Below are positions 8,511-16,730 of a stretch of DNA of 47,522 nt, piece after piece. Positions within the stretch are counted from its first letter, which is position 1. Each line of letters opens with the position of its first letter. The notes beneath the pieces are model-generated. The model did not search any database, was not told the DNA's origin, and saw only the letters and a program-made list of their open reading frames with translations. The stretch is from an uncultured Eubacteriales bacterium (GTDB taxonomy: Bacteria; Bacillota; Clostridia; Christensenellales; Aristaeellaceae): contig CALVNS010000022.1 in the NCBI GenBank assembly GCA_944349855.1, positions 1 through 47,522 on the forward strand, given 5' to 3'. Made by a program: the position numbers and the translations under genes.

Positions 8511-9155
8511 CTACGCTTTGCCCATGATGATCCTGACTTCCTGGCGAATCCTTCGAATATGGCTTTCTGTACATGCGCGGGCCTCTTGTTCCTGCCCCAG
8601 TTCAATCAGCCTCAACATCTCACGGTGTTCCTGTGTCGAGCGCTTTTTGTCCAACATCACCCGCGTGATCAGCATACGCGTGTAGTAAATCTGTCCAACC
8701 ACCCCTTTAAGGGCATCTGCAATGAAAGTATTGGGGCAGAGGTTGCGCATATCCTCATGGAACAAGTCGTCCGCCTCAACCCAGGCGTCGATATCGCCCT
8801 GCTCCAAGGCCTCCTCCATTTCCGCAATCCGGCTATGCAATTGAGAGAAGTCCAGCCCATCCCGCTTGCTGGCCAGAATGCAGACCAGCTTGCCTTCCAA
8901 TGCCTCCGTAAACTCGTACGCCATGTCGATTTCCGCCGTGCTGAACTGCTTGACGATGACTCCCTTGCGTGGAATGTACTCCAGCAGCCCTTCGCTGCGC
9001 AGCCGCGTCAGCGCTTCCCGGACGGGCGTTCTGCTCATGTGCAATTTCTCAGCCAGTTCCACTTCCGACACCGGATATCCGCCAAACAGCTTGCCGCTAA
9101 AAATGCTGGATCGAATTTCCTCATAGGCTTTGTTTGTTCTCGATATCTTATCCAC
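8511..9155 (-). CDS. GntR-family transcriptional regulator with FCD ligand domain
   Basis: A 214-residue one-component regulator. Residues about 5-70 form the winged helix-turn-helix (YEEIRSSIFSGKL, VSEVELAEKLHMSRTPVREAL, EGLLEYIPRKGVIV), followed by the all-helical FCD domain that binds organic acids or sugar acids. The start is GTG 9155, with AAGGA nine bases upstream; no ATG fits the family start (an open frame to 9281 runs through the promoter). It is the first gene of the operon it likely controls, and the promoter in front of it carries repeats of ATTAATGTATGC/TTTAATGTATAC type. Autorepression relieved by an uronate-like or other acidic sugar would fit the family; this is inference. Confidence 0.9.
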   Translation of the reverse strand: MDKISRTNKAYEEIRSSIFSGKLFGGYPVSEVELAEKLHMSRTPVREALTRLRSEGLLEYIPRKGVIVKQFSTAEIDMAYEFTEALEGKLVCILASKRDGLDFSQLHSRIAEMEEALEQGDIDAWVEADDLFHEDMRNLCPNTFIADALKGVVGQIYYTRMLITRVMLDKKRSTQEHREMLRLIELGQEQEARACTESHIRRIRQEVRIIMGKA

Positions 9156-9180
9156 ATTCTCTCTTCCTTTGAATTCTTTT

Positions 9181-9217
9181 ATGTATACATTAAAGCATAC
9201 ATTAATGGGATTGTCAA
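9181..9217 (-). promoter_or_regulatory. SigA-type promoter overlapped by a likely GntR operator
   Basis: On the minus strand TTGACA (9212-9217) and TTTAAT (9189-9194) are 17 bases apart. The 10-bp palindrome ATGTATACAT (9181-9190) overlaps the -10 box. TTAATGTATGC and TTAATGTATAC form a direct repeat with a 12-base period across 9181-9208. FCD regulators of this family often bind GTAT-AC type palindromes, so this is the best candidate operator for the regulator encoded 26 bases downstream. Confidence 0.7.
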
Positions 9218-9308
9218 TAAGCATTTTACTTTTTTGATAATTTTCTTCAAAAAAAGATCGGAGCAAAAAGGTGTCCATCAATCGCCGTGCATTTCTTCTA
9301 TATAATCA

Positions 9309-9338
9309 AAGCGTCCAGCGCTTCTAGCGCCGGACGCT
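9309..9338 (-). terminator. Hairpin at the end of the lysine transporter operon
   Basis: Inverted repeat AAGCGTCC-GCGC around a 5-base loop (one mismatch). On the plus strand it is followed by CTGTTTTTT, on the minus strand by the poorer TTTGATTAT. It lies between the ATPase gene stop (9369) and the start region of the GntR operon; as no plus-strand gene precedes it, it most likely ends the minus-strand lysine operon. Confidence 0.5.
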
Positions 9339-9368
9339 TCTGTTTTTTATCTTGTTGTAAGCCTGCGT

Positions 9369-10115
9369 TCACGCCCCCAGAACGCGGCTGAGGAATTCGC
9401 GGGTGCGCGGCTGGTTCGGGCGCACAAAGATCTCCTCCGGCGCGCCCTCCTCGGCGATCACACCCTCATCCATGAAGATGACGCGACGGCTTACATCGCG
9501 CGCAAAGGCCATCTCGTGCGTGACCACCAGCATGGTCAGGCCCGACGCGGCCAGCTCGCGCATGACGCTCAGCACCTCGCCGACCATCTCGGGATCCAGC
9601 GCGCTGGTGGGCTCGTCAAAGAGCAGCACCTCCGGGTCCATCGCCAGCGCGCGCGCAATCGCCACGCGCTGCTTCTGTCCGCCGGACAGCTGCGCCGGAC
9701 GCGCGTCGCGGTAGGGCGCCATGCCCACCTTGTCCAGATAGAAGAGCGCCTTTTCCTCCGCCTCGCGGCGGTCGCGCCGCAGCACGCGCACCTGACCGGA
9801 GACGCAGTTCTTCAGCACGCTCATGTTGGCAAAGAGGTTGAAGCTCTGGAACACCATGCCCACCTTGGCGTGGTACTGGGCACGGTTCCACTCGGTTTCT
9901 GCATTCCTGCCATGGAACAGGATGGCGCCGTCCGTGGGCTGTTCCAGAAAGTTGATGCACCGCAGCAGCGTGCTCTTGCCGCTGCCGCTGGCGCCGATAA
10001 TGCTGACCACGTCGCCCTGATGCACGTCAAACGAGATGCCGCGCAGCACCTCGTGCTCGCCAAAGCGCTTTTGCAGTCCGCTCACACGCAGGATGGGCGC
10101 GCTTTCGTCAGTCAT
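9369..10115 (-). CDS. Polar amino acid (probably lysine) ABC transporter ATP-binding protein
   Basis: A 248-residue ATPase of the GlnQ/HisP/ArtP type that drives the importer. Walker A is GASGSGKST (about residues 37-45), the signature is LSGGQKQR, Walker B is [14 protein letters not shown], and the switch histidine is in VVTHEM. ATG 10115 has AGGAGG upstream and overlaps the permease stop by eight bases. The gene is the last of a three-gene operon: binding protein, permease, ATPase. The lysine riboswitch upstream of the operon identifies the likely cargo. Confidence 0.95.
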   Translation of the reverse strand: MTDESAPILRVSGLQKRFGEHEVLRGISFDVHQGDVVSIIGASGSGKSTLLRCINFLEQPTDGAILFHGRNAETEWNRAQYHAKVGMVFQSFNLFANMSVLKNCVSGQVRVLRRDRREAEEKALFYLDKVGMAPYRDARPAQLSGGQKQRVAIARALAMDPEVLLFDEPTSALDPEMVGEVLSVMRELAASGLTMLVVTHEMAFARDVSRRVIFMDEGVIAEEGAPEEIFVRPNQPRTREFLSRVLGA

Positions 10116-10902
10116 TGGGCACACCTCCTTCTTTGGGCACGACGATGGCGGCCTTGGAATCGCTCTGGGAGCCATAGATGATGTAGTTGGTATTGCCGTC
10201 CATCTTGCGCTCCAGCACGCGCAGCAGGCGCGTGATCGTGAAGGTGAGCGCCAGATAGATGCACGCGGTGATGAAGAACACCTCAAAGTAGCGCAGGTAG
10301 GTGCCGGCCGCCGACTTGCTCATGAAGAACAGCTCGTTGACGGAGATGACGTTGAGCACGCTGGAGTCCTTGATGTTGACGACGAATTCGTTGCCGATGG
10401 AGGGCATGATGTTGCGCACCGCCTGGGGCAGCACCACGTGCACCATGCTCTGCCAGTGCGTCATGCCGATGGCGCAGGCGGCCTCCTTCTGTCCCTTGTC
10501 CACGCTGATGATGCCGCCGCGCACGATCTCGGCCATGTACGCGCCCGTGTTGATCGACACGATCAGCACCGCCGCCACCAGCACAGGCATGCGCAGGCCC
10601 ATGTACATGCACCCGTAATAGATGACCATGGCCTGCACGATCATGGGCGTGCCGCGGAAGACTTCGATGTACACATTCAGCAGCGCGGAGAGCGCCCGCA
10701 GCGGCAGGCGCCGGTACCATGGCGCGCGCGGAGCGACGGGGATGGTGCGCAGGATCGCCACCAGCAGACCGATCGCAAAGCCGATGACGGTGCCCGTGAT
10801 GGCCACCAGCAGCGTGATGCCCACGCCGCTGAGGAACAGCGTGCCGTACTTCTCCAGGATGAAGCCGACCCAGCCGAAAAATGAGGTTGGTAACGCGTTC
10901 AT
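10108..10902 (-). CDS. Polar amino acid (probably lysine) ABC transporter permease
   Basis: A 264-residue permease of the HisM/GlnP family. The core segment [19 protein letters not shown] starts the transmembrane domain and the EAA-like loop reads [33 protein letters not shown] is the family hallmark. ATG 10902 follows AAAGGAG with eight-base spacing. It lies 84 bases after the binding-protein gene, with a stable hairpin in between, and overlaps the ATPase gene by eight bases. A single permease gene implies a homodimer. Confidence 0.95.
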   Translation of the reverse strand: MNALPTSFFGWVGFILEKYGTLFLSGVGITLLVAITGTVIGFAIGLLVAILRTIPVAPRAPWYRRLPLRALSALLNVYIEVFRGTPMIVQAMVIYYGCMYMGLRMPVLVAAVLIVSINTGAYMAEIVRGGIISVDKGQKEAACAIGMTHWQSMVHVVLPQAVRNIMPSIGNEFVVNIKDSSVLNVISVNELFFMSKSAAGTYLRYFEVFFITACIYLALTFTITRLLRVLERKMDGNTNYIIYGSQSDSKAAIVVPKEGGVPND

Positions 10903-10948
10903 GCAGGCAACTCCTTTAACGCCGCCCCGTCTGAAGTGCGGGCGCGGC

Positions 10949-10983
10949 AACGGGAACGCGCCGCTTACCGGCGCGTTCCCGTT
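10949..10983 (-). other. Intercistronic hairpin after the amino-acid binding-protein gene
   Basis: A perfect 15-bp GC-rich stem (10949-10963 with 10969-10983) starts three bases after the binding-protein stop. No T-run follows on the minus strand, so it is more likely a 3' mRNA stabiliser that raises binding-protein yield than a terminator. Confidence 0.65.
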
Positions 10984-10986
10984 TCG

Positions 10987-11793
10987 TCACTGGTTGAGAG
11001 GCTGACGCGCCTTGGCGTCGGCCATCAGCTGATCGCGGGTCGCATCGTCGATGCCCGCCAGGATCTCGTTGATGGGCGCAAGCAGCTCGCTGCCCTTGGC
11101 CAGGCCCACGGCGATGGACGTATCGCCCTCGGAGGCCTCGAAGCCCGCGTCCTCGTCAAACTTGATGTACGTCAGGTCCGGATTGGCGGCGGTATCGCCC
11201 TGCGCGCCGTCCTCCTCGGCCACATAGCCGTCGACCGCGCCGCTCTGCACGGCCACGATCATCGCGGGGAAGGTCTCCATGGCCATCGCCTTGTTCACAC
11301 CCGGGATCTGATCGATGACGGTGTAGTGGAAGGTGTTCAGCTGGCCGGTGATGGTCGCGCCGCTCAGATCCTCCAGGGAGGTGGCGGAGGCGTAGGCGCT
11401 GTCCTTGCGCACCACCACGACCAGCTTGTTGGTGCGGTACGGGTCGCTGAAGTCCAGCGTGGCCTTGCGCTCCTCGGTGGGGCTCATGCCGGCGATGATC
11501 GCATCGAACGCGCCGCTCATCACGCCCATGGGCAGGCCGTCCCACTCGGTCTTGACGATCACGAGCTCCTTGCCCAGCCCCTCGGCGATGCGCTTGGCGA
11601 TCTGCACGTCGTAGCCGTCGGCGTAACCGCCGCCGCCCTCAATGGGCACGGCGTACTCGCTGGGCTCGGCCTGCGTCCAGTTGTAGGGCGCATAGTTGCA
11701 CTCCATGCCCACGCGGAAGGTGCCCTCCGCGGCCGCGACCGCACAGGGGAGCAGCGTGAGGGCTGCCAGGATGAGCGCGAGAACCTTTTTCAT
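10987..11793 (-). CDS. Polar amino acid (probably lysine) ABC transporter substrate-binding protein
   Basis: A 268-residue family-3 solute-binding protein. A signal peptide (MKKVLALILAALTLLPCAVA) is followed by the first strand FRVGMECNYAPYNW, the classical start of the lysine/arginine/histidine binding group, then DGYDVQIAKRIAEGLG, DAIIAGMSPTEERKATLDFS and the Arg-containing segment PYRTNKLVVVVRK. LLPC could act as a weak lipobox. ATG 11793 is preceded by GGAGGAAAG. It is the first gene of the lysine-riboswitch-controlled operon; the riboswitch is the main evidence for lysine as the substrate. Confidence 0.95.
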   Translation of the reverse strand: MKKVLALILAALTLLPCAVAAAEGTFRVGMECNYAPYNWTQAEPSEYAVPIEGGGGYADGYDVQIAKRIAEGLGKELVIVKTEWDGLPMGVMSGAFDAIIAGMSPTEERKATLDFSDPYRTNKLVVVVRKDSAYASATSLEDLSGATITGQLNTFHYTVIDQIPGVNKAMAMETFPAMIVAVQSGAVDGYVAEEDGAQGDTAANPDLTYIKFDEDAGFEASEGDTSIAVGLAKGSELLAPINEILAGIDDATRDQLMADAKARQPLNQ

Positions 11794-11828
11794 GGTGATC
11801 TTTCCTCCTCATCGGTGTGTGATAAAAT

Positions 11829-11863
11829 GAAAAAAGCAGCAACGGCATTGCGCCATTGCTGCT
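11829..11863 (-). terminator. Lysine riboswitch terminator
   Basis: AAAGCAGCAATGGC pairs with GCCGTTGCTGCTTT around a short loop (one mismatch), followed by TTTTTTC on the minus strand. It lies 36 bases before the binding-protein start and is the regulated terminator of the L box. Confidence 0.85.
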
Positions 11864-12062
11864 TTGATCCACAAAACGGGAAAAAAACGTGCGAATAGCG
11901 CTCCACGGCTTGTGCCGTGACAGTCGGCGGGATGTTCTCCCGACGCCCAGCGCCCGCACCCCTCACCCGGTCCGGCGCTTCGGCGGCCTCCCCTTTCGCG
12001 CGCGGTCACAGCCCGGTGAAGGGCTCCCACGCGCTACCGATGTCGGCCGCGCCTCTATTCAT
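11829..12062 (-). promoter_or_regulatory. Lysine riboswitch (L box) with expression-platform terminator
   Basis: The 361-base gap between Tex and the binding-protein gene holds this leader. On the minus strand the lysine aptamer core is recognised in order: GAATAGAGGCGCGG (12047-12060, P1 5' side), GAAAGGGGAGGCCGCCGAAG, CTGTCACGGC and GGAGCGCTATTCG (P1 3' side, near 11892). GAATAG pairs with CTATTC to close P1. These match the invariant blocks of the Bacillus lysC leader. High lysine should favour the terminator at 11829-11863 and shut off the importer. Confidence 0.9.
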
Positions 12063-12093
12063 CCGGCGCTTCTGCACGCCGGTTGTGCTCTTT

Positions 12094-12121
12094 ATTGTAC
12101 ACCACTTTTTGGCGCTGTCAA
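12094..12121 (-). promoter_or_regulatory. Promoter of the lysine riboswitch operon
   Basis: TTGACA (12116-12121) and TACAAT (12094-12099) with a 16-base spacer on the minus strand, about 30 bases upstream of the aptamer. It lies 33 bases downstream of the Tex stop codon. Confidence 0.8.
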
Positions 12122-12154
12122 GGGGGAACGCGCGCAAAAGCCCACGCGAACGCG

Positions 12155-14323
12155 TCATTTCCGCCCGGGCTGTCCGGGCGGCGCCATGGTGAGCGCGATG
12201 CGCTGGCGCTTGAGGTCGACCTCCAGCACCCAGACCTTGACCACATCGCCCACCTTGACCACCTCGGCCGGGTGGCGGACGAAGCGCTCGCTCATGCGGC
12301 TGACGTGCACCAGGCCATCCTGATGCACGCCGATGTCCACGAACGCGCCAAAGTCGATGACGTTGCGCACCGTGCCCATCAGCTCCATGCCGGGCGTAAG
12401 GTCCTTGATGTCCAGCACGTCGGTGCGCAGGATGGGCCGGGGCAGCTCGTCGCGCGGGTCGCGTCCGGGCTTTTGCAGCTCGCGCACGATGTCGCGCAGC
12501 GTCGGCTCGCCCACGCCCAGCGCCTGCGCAAGCGCCGCATAGCCGTGGGCCTGCGCGCGCGCCGGCAGGTCGCCCAGGCGGCCTGCGCGGATGTCCTCCA
12601 CATCGTAGCCGAGCGTGCGAAGCAACCCCTTCGCCGCATCATAGCTCTCGGGGTGCACGGCGGTAGCATCCAGCGCGTTGCGGCTGTCGCGCACGCGCAG
12701 AAAACCCGCGCACTGCTCAAACGCCTTGGGCCCCAGCTTGGGCACCTTCTTCAGCTGCGCGCGGCTCTGGATGCCGTTTTCATCGCGATAGGCCACGATA
12801 TTGCGCGCCAGCGCCGGGCCGATGCCCGCCACATGCGAGAGCAGCTGCGCCGAGGCGGTGCTCACCTCCACGCCCACGCTGTTGACGCAGCCCTCCACCA
12901 CGCCGTCGAGCGCCTCCTCCAGCTGGCTCTCCTTCAGGTCGTGCTGGTACTGCCCCACGCCGATGGCCTTGGGGTCGATCTTGACCAGCTCGGCCAGCGG
13001 ATCCTGCATGCGCCGCGCGATGCTGACCGCGCTGCGCAGCGACACGTCAAACTGCGGAAACTCCTCCGCCGCCAGCTTGCTGGCGGAATAGACCGACGCG
13101 CCCGCCTCGCTGACGATCATGTAGGCCGCGCCATCGGGCAGCTCCCCCAGCAGCGAGGCGATGAACTGCTCCGCCTCGCGCGAGGCGGTGCCGTTTCCGA
13201 TGGCGATGGCCGTCACGCCGTGGCGGCGGCACATCTGCACGATCTCCCGGCGCGCGCGCTCCTTGGCCGCCTCCTGGCCCGGCAGCGTGAAGTGGCCCAC
13301 GCCCGTCTCCAGCACCTTGCCGCTCTCGTCGACCACAGCCAGCTTGCAGCCCGTGCGGAAGCCCGGATCCACGCCCAGCGTGACGCGCCCCTTGACCGGC
13401 GGGCTCATGAGCAGCTGGTGCAGGTTCTGGCCGAACACCCGGATGGCGCTCGCGTTCGCGCGCTCGGTCAGCTCGGCACGGATCTCTCGCTCGACGCTCG
13501 GCTCCAGCAGCCGGTCCCACGCATCCTGTGCGGCCAGGCGCACCTGCTCCGTGCTGACGCTGCCCGGACGCACAAACGCGCTGTCGAGCACGCCTACGCA
13601 GGCCGCATCGTCCACGCGCAGCGACACCTTGAGCATCCCCTCCCGCTCGCCGCGGTTGACCGCCAGCACGCGGTGGGCGGGGATGGCGCGCACCTCCTGC
13701 GCAAAGTCATAGTACATGGCGTAGACGCTGTCGGCGTCCGTCGCGTTTTTGCTCTCCAGCACGCCCGTGCGCAGGACCTGCTCCCGCAGCGCCTTGCGCA
13801 CGTCCGCATCGTCGCTCATCTGCTCGGCCAGGATGTCCCGCGCGCCCTGCAGCGCGTCCTGCGCCGTCTCCACGCCCTTTTCCGGGCAGACGAAGGGCGC
13901 CGCAAGCGCCTCCACACTCCCGCGGGTCTGGTTTTGCAGCAGCAGCGCAAGCGCAAGCGGCTCCAGGCCCCGCTCCCGGGCAACGGTGGCGCGCGTGCGC
14001 CGCTTGGGCCGGAAGGGACGGTACAGGTCCTCCAGCTCGGTCATCGTGGCCGCATGCTCCAGCTTTGCGGACAGTTCGTCCGTCAGGTTGCCCTGCTCCG
14101 AAAGCGCGGAGGCGATCTCCTCCCGCCGCTTGACCAGGCCGCGCAGGTACTGCAGCCGTTCGTGCAGTTCGCGCAGCACCTGGTCGTCCAGCGAGCCCGT
14201 CTGCTCCTTGCGGTAGCGCGCGATGAAGGGAATGGTGTTGCCCTCGTCGATCAGGCGAAGCACATTGTCGCACTGTTGGGGCTTGAGTTGAAACTCCCGG
14301 CACAGCGTCTGGGCGATATCCAA
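12155..14323 (-). CDS. tex: Tex, S1-domain RNA-binding transcription accessory protein
   Basis: A 722-residue cytosolic nucleic-acid-binding protein of the Tex family. An N-terminal helical region (PFIARYRKEQTGSLDDQVL) is followed by the YqgF/RNase H-like fold (GVDPGFRTGCKLAVVDESG), helix-hairpin-helix repeats (GIGPALARNIVAYRDENG) and a C-terminal S1 domain (ELMGTVRNVIDFGAFVDIGV, QDGLVHVSRMSERFV). TTG 14323 is chosen because GAGAGGA lies seven bases upstream and the protein then begins MDIAQTL like other Tex proteins; the frame to 14380 overlaps the preceding gene. It follows the GNAT-NUDIX gene by 44 bases and probably shares its promoter. The role in transcription or RNA-polymerase accessory function is known from the family. 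Confidence 0.95.
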   Translation of the reverse strand: MDIAQTLCREFQLKPQQCDNVLRLIDEGNTIPFIARYRKEQTGSLDDQVLRELHERLQYLRGLVKRREEIASALSEQGNLTDELSAKLEHAATMTELEDLYRPFRPKRRTRATVARERGLEPLALALLLQNQTRGSVEALAAPFVCPEKGVETAQDALQGARDILAEQMSDDADVRKALREQVLRTGVLESKNATDADSVYAMYYDFAQEVRAIPAHRVLAVNRGEREGMLKVSLRVDDAACVGVLDSAFVRPGSVSTEQVRLAAQDAWDRLLEPSVEREIRAELTERANASAIRVFGQNLHQLLMSPPVKGRVTLGVDPGFRTGCKLAVVDESGKVLETGVGHFTLPGQEAAKERARREIVQMCRRHGVTAIAIGNGTASREAEQFIASLLGELPDGAAYMIVSEAGASVYSASKLAAEEFPQFDVSLRSAVSIARRMQDPLAELVKIDPKAIGVGQYQHDLKESQLEEALDGVVEGCVNSVGVEVSTASAQLLSHVAGIGPALARNIVAYRDENGIQSRAQLKKVPKLGPKAFEQCAGFLRVRDSRNALDATAVHPESYDAAKGLLRTLGYDVEDIRAGRLGDLPARAQAHGYAALAQALGVGEPTLRDIVRELQKPGRDPRDELPRPILRTDVLDIKDLTPGMELMGTVRNVIDFGAFVDIGVHQDGLVHVSRMSERFVRHPAEVVKVGDVVKVWVLEVDLKRQRIALTMAPPGQPGRK

Positions 14324-14367
14324 TGGCAAGTCCTCTCTTTCCGTGTGAGATCTCGGGCGGCCGACGC

Positions 14368-15474
14368 TCAGCGCAGGCACGCCAGCGCCGCGTTGTCGCG
14401 CAGCGCCTCGTACAGCCGCGCGATCGGTTCACAGACCGTGCCTGCGCCGATCAGCGCCTCGACCTGCGCGCGCGCCGCCCAGCGGAAGTCCTCCGTCTCC
14501 CCCGCCTGCAGCGCGACCGCCGGACGCTCCTGCGGGCAGCGGTACAGGTAGATATCCCGCACGCTCTGGCTCTGCTCTCGCCGGTCCTGGGCGATTGGCA
14601 GCAGCTCTTCCGGGGATGCGAGCAGGCCCGTCTCCTCGCGCAGCTCGCGCACGGCGGCCTCGCGCGACGTCTCGCCCGCGCGGGCCGCGCCGCCGGTGAT
14701 CTCCCACTGGCCCGCAAAACGCTTGCCTGCGGCGCGCAGCGTGAGCAGCAGCTCGCCCCGCGGATTGACCGTCAGGATGTCGACGACCAGGTGATACAGG
14801 CCGTCCGGCAGTGGATCGCCGCGCCGGTGCAGCACGCCCGTCGGACGTCGCTGCGCATCCACCAGCTCCCACAGCTCCCGCGGCGTCTCCCGCACGGCCG
14901 CCGCGCAGGCCCGCATCGTCTCCGCCACAAAGCCCGCGTCCAGCCCTCCCACAGGCGTAAGTCCGCGCCACGGCGTGTCGTGCGCGCCAAGGAACTTCTC
15001 GTAATAGCACACGCCGTGCCAGACGCCGAACTTGTAGCCCACGCGCTCCAGCGTGCCCGCCAGGCGAAAGCCCATGCGCTCGTGCAGCGCACGGGAGGCG
15101 GCGTTGGACGCGGTGACGACGCCATAGACGTTTTCAATGCCCTGCGCGCGGCACAGGCGCATGGCGCACTCGTACAGCGCACGGCCCGCGCCCCGCTGCT
15201 GCGCTTCGGGCGCGAGGTAGAGCGACAGATCCGCCGAGGGGCGGTAGGCCGCCCGCTGCGCGAACGGCGCGGCGTAGCAATAGCCGACGATCCGCCCGTC
15301 CTCTTCCAGCGCGAGGTAGGGATAGCCCGCCTGGAGCACTCCCCGGATGCGTTCCGCAAATGCCGTCTCCGACGGCATCTCCCATTCAAACGTCGCGCAG
15401 GAGGTCTGCACATAGGGCGCGTAGATCGACAACAGCGCCCGCGCGTCGTCGGGCGAAGCAAAACGGATGGTCAT
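14368..15474 (-). CDS. Fusion of a GNAT N-acetyltransferase and a NUDIX hydrolase
   Basis: A 368-residue two-domain protein. Residues about 1-165 are a GNAT of the phosphinothricin-acetyltransferase type (IRFASPDDARALLSIYAPYV, LAPEAQQRGAGRALYE acetyl-CoA loop, ASRALHERMGFRLAGTLERV). Residues about 205-350 form a NUDIX domain of the Idi/NudF-like 'LxDAQRRPTGVLHRRGDPLP' type with a complete Nudix box: G-x5-E-x7-REL-REETGL, beginning GAARAGE. Both active sites look intact. ATG 15474 follows GGAGG with six-base spacing. It is the first gene before tex, with its own promoter. The acetyltransferase may detoxify an amine or amino acid and the NUDIX part may hydrolyse a nucleoside-diphosphate or prenyl-diphosphate compound; a shared substrate is unknown. 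Confidence 0.9.
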   Translation of the reverse strand: MTIRFASPDDARALLSIYAPYVQTSCATFEWEMPSETAFAERIRGVLQAGYPYLALEEDGRIVGYCYAAPFAQRAAYRPSADLSLYLAPEAQQRGAGRALYECAMRLCRAQGIENVYGVVTASNAASRALHERMGFRLAGTLERVGYKFGVWHGVCYYEKFLGAHDTPWRGLTPVGGLDAGFVAETMRACAAAVRETPRELWELVDAQRRPTGVLHRRGDPLPDGLYHLVVDILTVNPRGELLLTLRAAGKRFAGQWEITGGAARAGETSREAAVRELREETGLLASPEELLPIAQDRREQSQSVRDIYLYRCPQERPAVALQAGETEDFRWAARAQVEALIGAGTVCEPIARLYEALRDNAALACLR

Positions 15475-15536
15475 GGCAATCCTCCACACATCGCGCGTTT
15501 AGCCGCGCGGGGGCGCGGCCGGATGCGATGAGTGAA

Positions 15537-15565
15537 ATTGTAGCACAAGACCCCCGCGCGCGCAA
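15537..15565 (-). promoter_or_regulatory. SigA-type promoter of the GNAT-NUDIX/tex unit
   Basis: TTGCGC (15560-15565) and TACAAT (15537-15542) with a 17-base spacer on the minus strand; TGTGC precedes the -10 box. The leader to ATG 15474 is about 55 bases. Confidence 0.65.
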
Positions 15566-15577
15566 GTCCGCCGCATG

Positions 15578-15611
15578 CCAAAGGGCCGGGAGGCTGTCCT
15601 CCCGGCCCTTT
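15578..15611 (-). terminator. Terminator of the second sugar operon
   Basis: A perfect 14-bp stem (15580-15593 with 15598-15611) after the stop of the enolase-superfamily gene. The minus-strand tail is only CTTTGG, so termination efficiency is uncertain, but the position between two transcription units fits. Confidence 0.65.
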
Positions 15612-15626
15612 TTGCGCTTTGGCGCG

Positions 15627-16730
15627 TCACGCCTGCATCTGCCGCACGCAGAAGTTCACGTAGTCCTCGTCGACCTCCGTGCCCATGCCCGGCGCCTGCG
15701 GCAGCAGCAGCTCGCCATCCTCCATGCGCATCTGATGGCGCAGGAAGTGATTCTCCGAGCGCAGGCTGCCCGACTCCAGAAAGATCGCGTTGGGCAGCGT
15801 GCAGAGCATGTTCACGTTGGCGGGCCCGCCGCCGTGGCTGGCCAGCTTCAGACCCGCGGCGTCGGAGATCGCGCCGATCTCCAGCCACTCGGTGAAGCCG
15901 CCGGAGCGCCGGTTGTCCGGCTGCACGATGTCCATCGCGCCCTGGCGTATGGCCTCGTAGAACTGAAAGCGCGTGTAGTGGTTTTCCCCGGCCGCGACCG
16001 GGATGTCCAGCGTCTGACACAGGCGCACGTGGTTTTCCACCATCTGCGGCGGCATCGGCTCTTCAAACCAGAACATGCCCTCGTCCTCATAGGCGCGCCC
16101 GCGGCGCACGGCCTCCGGGAAGTCCAGCGCCTGGTTGGCGTCGACCATCAGGCACACGTCCTCGCCCACGGCGCGCTTGACCAGCCGGATGCGCTCCAGG
16201 TCGTCCTTGAGGCTGTAGCGCCCCACCTTGATCTTCAGCGCCTTGAATCCCTCGCTGACCGCGTCCTCGCAGTTGTGGATGAACGTCCCTTCGTCGTCGT
16301 AATACCAGCCGACCATCGCGTAGGCGGGAATGCGGTCACGGCAGGCGCCCGCCACCTTCGCACAGGGCAGGCCGAGCTTCTTGCCCACGATATCCCAGAT
16401 AGCGATGTCCAGCGCCGCGATGCCGAACTGCGACACGCCCACCACGTCATGATAGTGCGCCGCGTCCCACAGCTTCTTGCGCGCGCGGCGCACGAAGAAC
16501 GGGTCCTCGCCCACGATCGCCGGCGCGAGCTCGCCCTCGATGAGCGCCTGCAGCGTGTACACGCCGCGCTTGATCCGCCCGAAGTTCGTCGTCGCGTAGC
16601 CCGTGATGCCCTCGTCCGTGTGCACGCGCACGACGAGCAGGCCGCCCGCGTCATACGTCCACATGCCGTCCATCGCCGGCTTGGCCACCGGCCGCACGAT
16701 GGGCGTGGTGGTCACATGCGTGATCTTCAC
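15627..16730 (-). CDS. Mandelate racemase/muconate lactonizing family protein (enolase superfamily, probable sugar acid dehydratase or racemase)
   Basis: A 367-residue enolase-superfamily enzyme. Catalytic base Lys166-x-Lys168 (ALKIKVG), metal ligands Asp197 (VDANQAL), Glu223 (WFEEP) and Glu249 (AAGENHY), and the mandelate-racemase-subgroup dyad Asp272 (VQPDNRR) and His299 (ASHGGG) are all present, so it abstracts the alpha-proton of a carboxylate and either dehydrates an acid sugar or racemises it. The start is GTG 16730, overlapping the FAD oxidoreductase stop by four bases (GTGA) with GAGGG upstream. It is the last gene of the operon that also encodes an oligosaccharide importer. An aldonic or uronic acid substrate is the best inference. 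Confidence 0.92.
   Translation of the reverse strand: MKITHVTTTPIVRPVAKPAMDGMWTYDAGGLLVVRVHTDEGITGYATTNFGRIKRGVYTLQALIEGELAPAIVGEDPFFVRRARKKLWDAAHYHDVVGVSQFGIAALDIAIWDIVGKKLGLPCAKVAGACRDRIPAYAMVGWYYDDEGTFIHNCEDAVSEGFKALKIKVGRYSLKDDLERIRLVKRAVGEDVCLMVDANQALDFPEAVRRGRAYEDEGMFWFEEPMPPQMVENHVRLCQTLDIPVAAGENHYTRFQFYEAIRQGAMDIVQPDNRRSGGFTEWLEIGAISDAAGLKLASHGGGPANVNMLCTLPNAIFLESGSLRSENHFLRHQMRMEDGELLLPQAPGMGTEVDEDYVNFCVRQMQA

Noticed and set aside
12083-14551. Long plus-strand frame opposite tex
   Set aside because: Antisense to a clear Tex protein; composition is that of a shadow frame.
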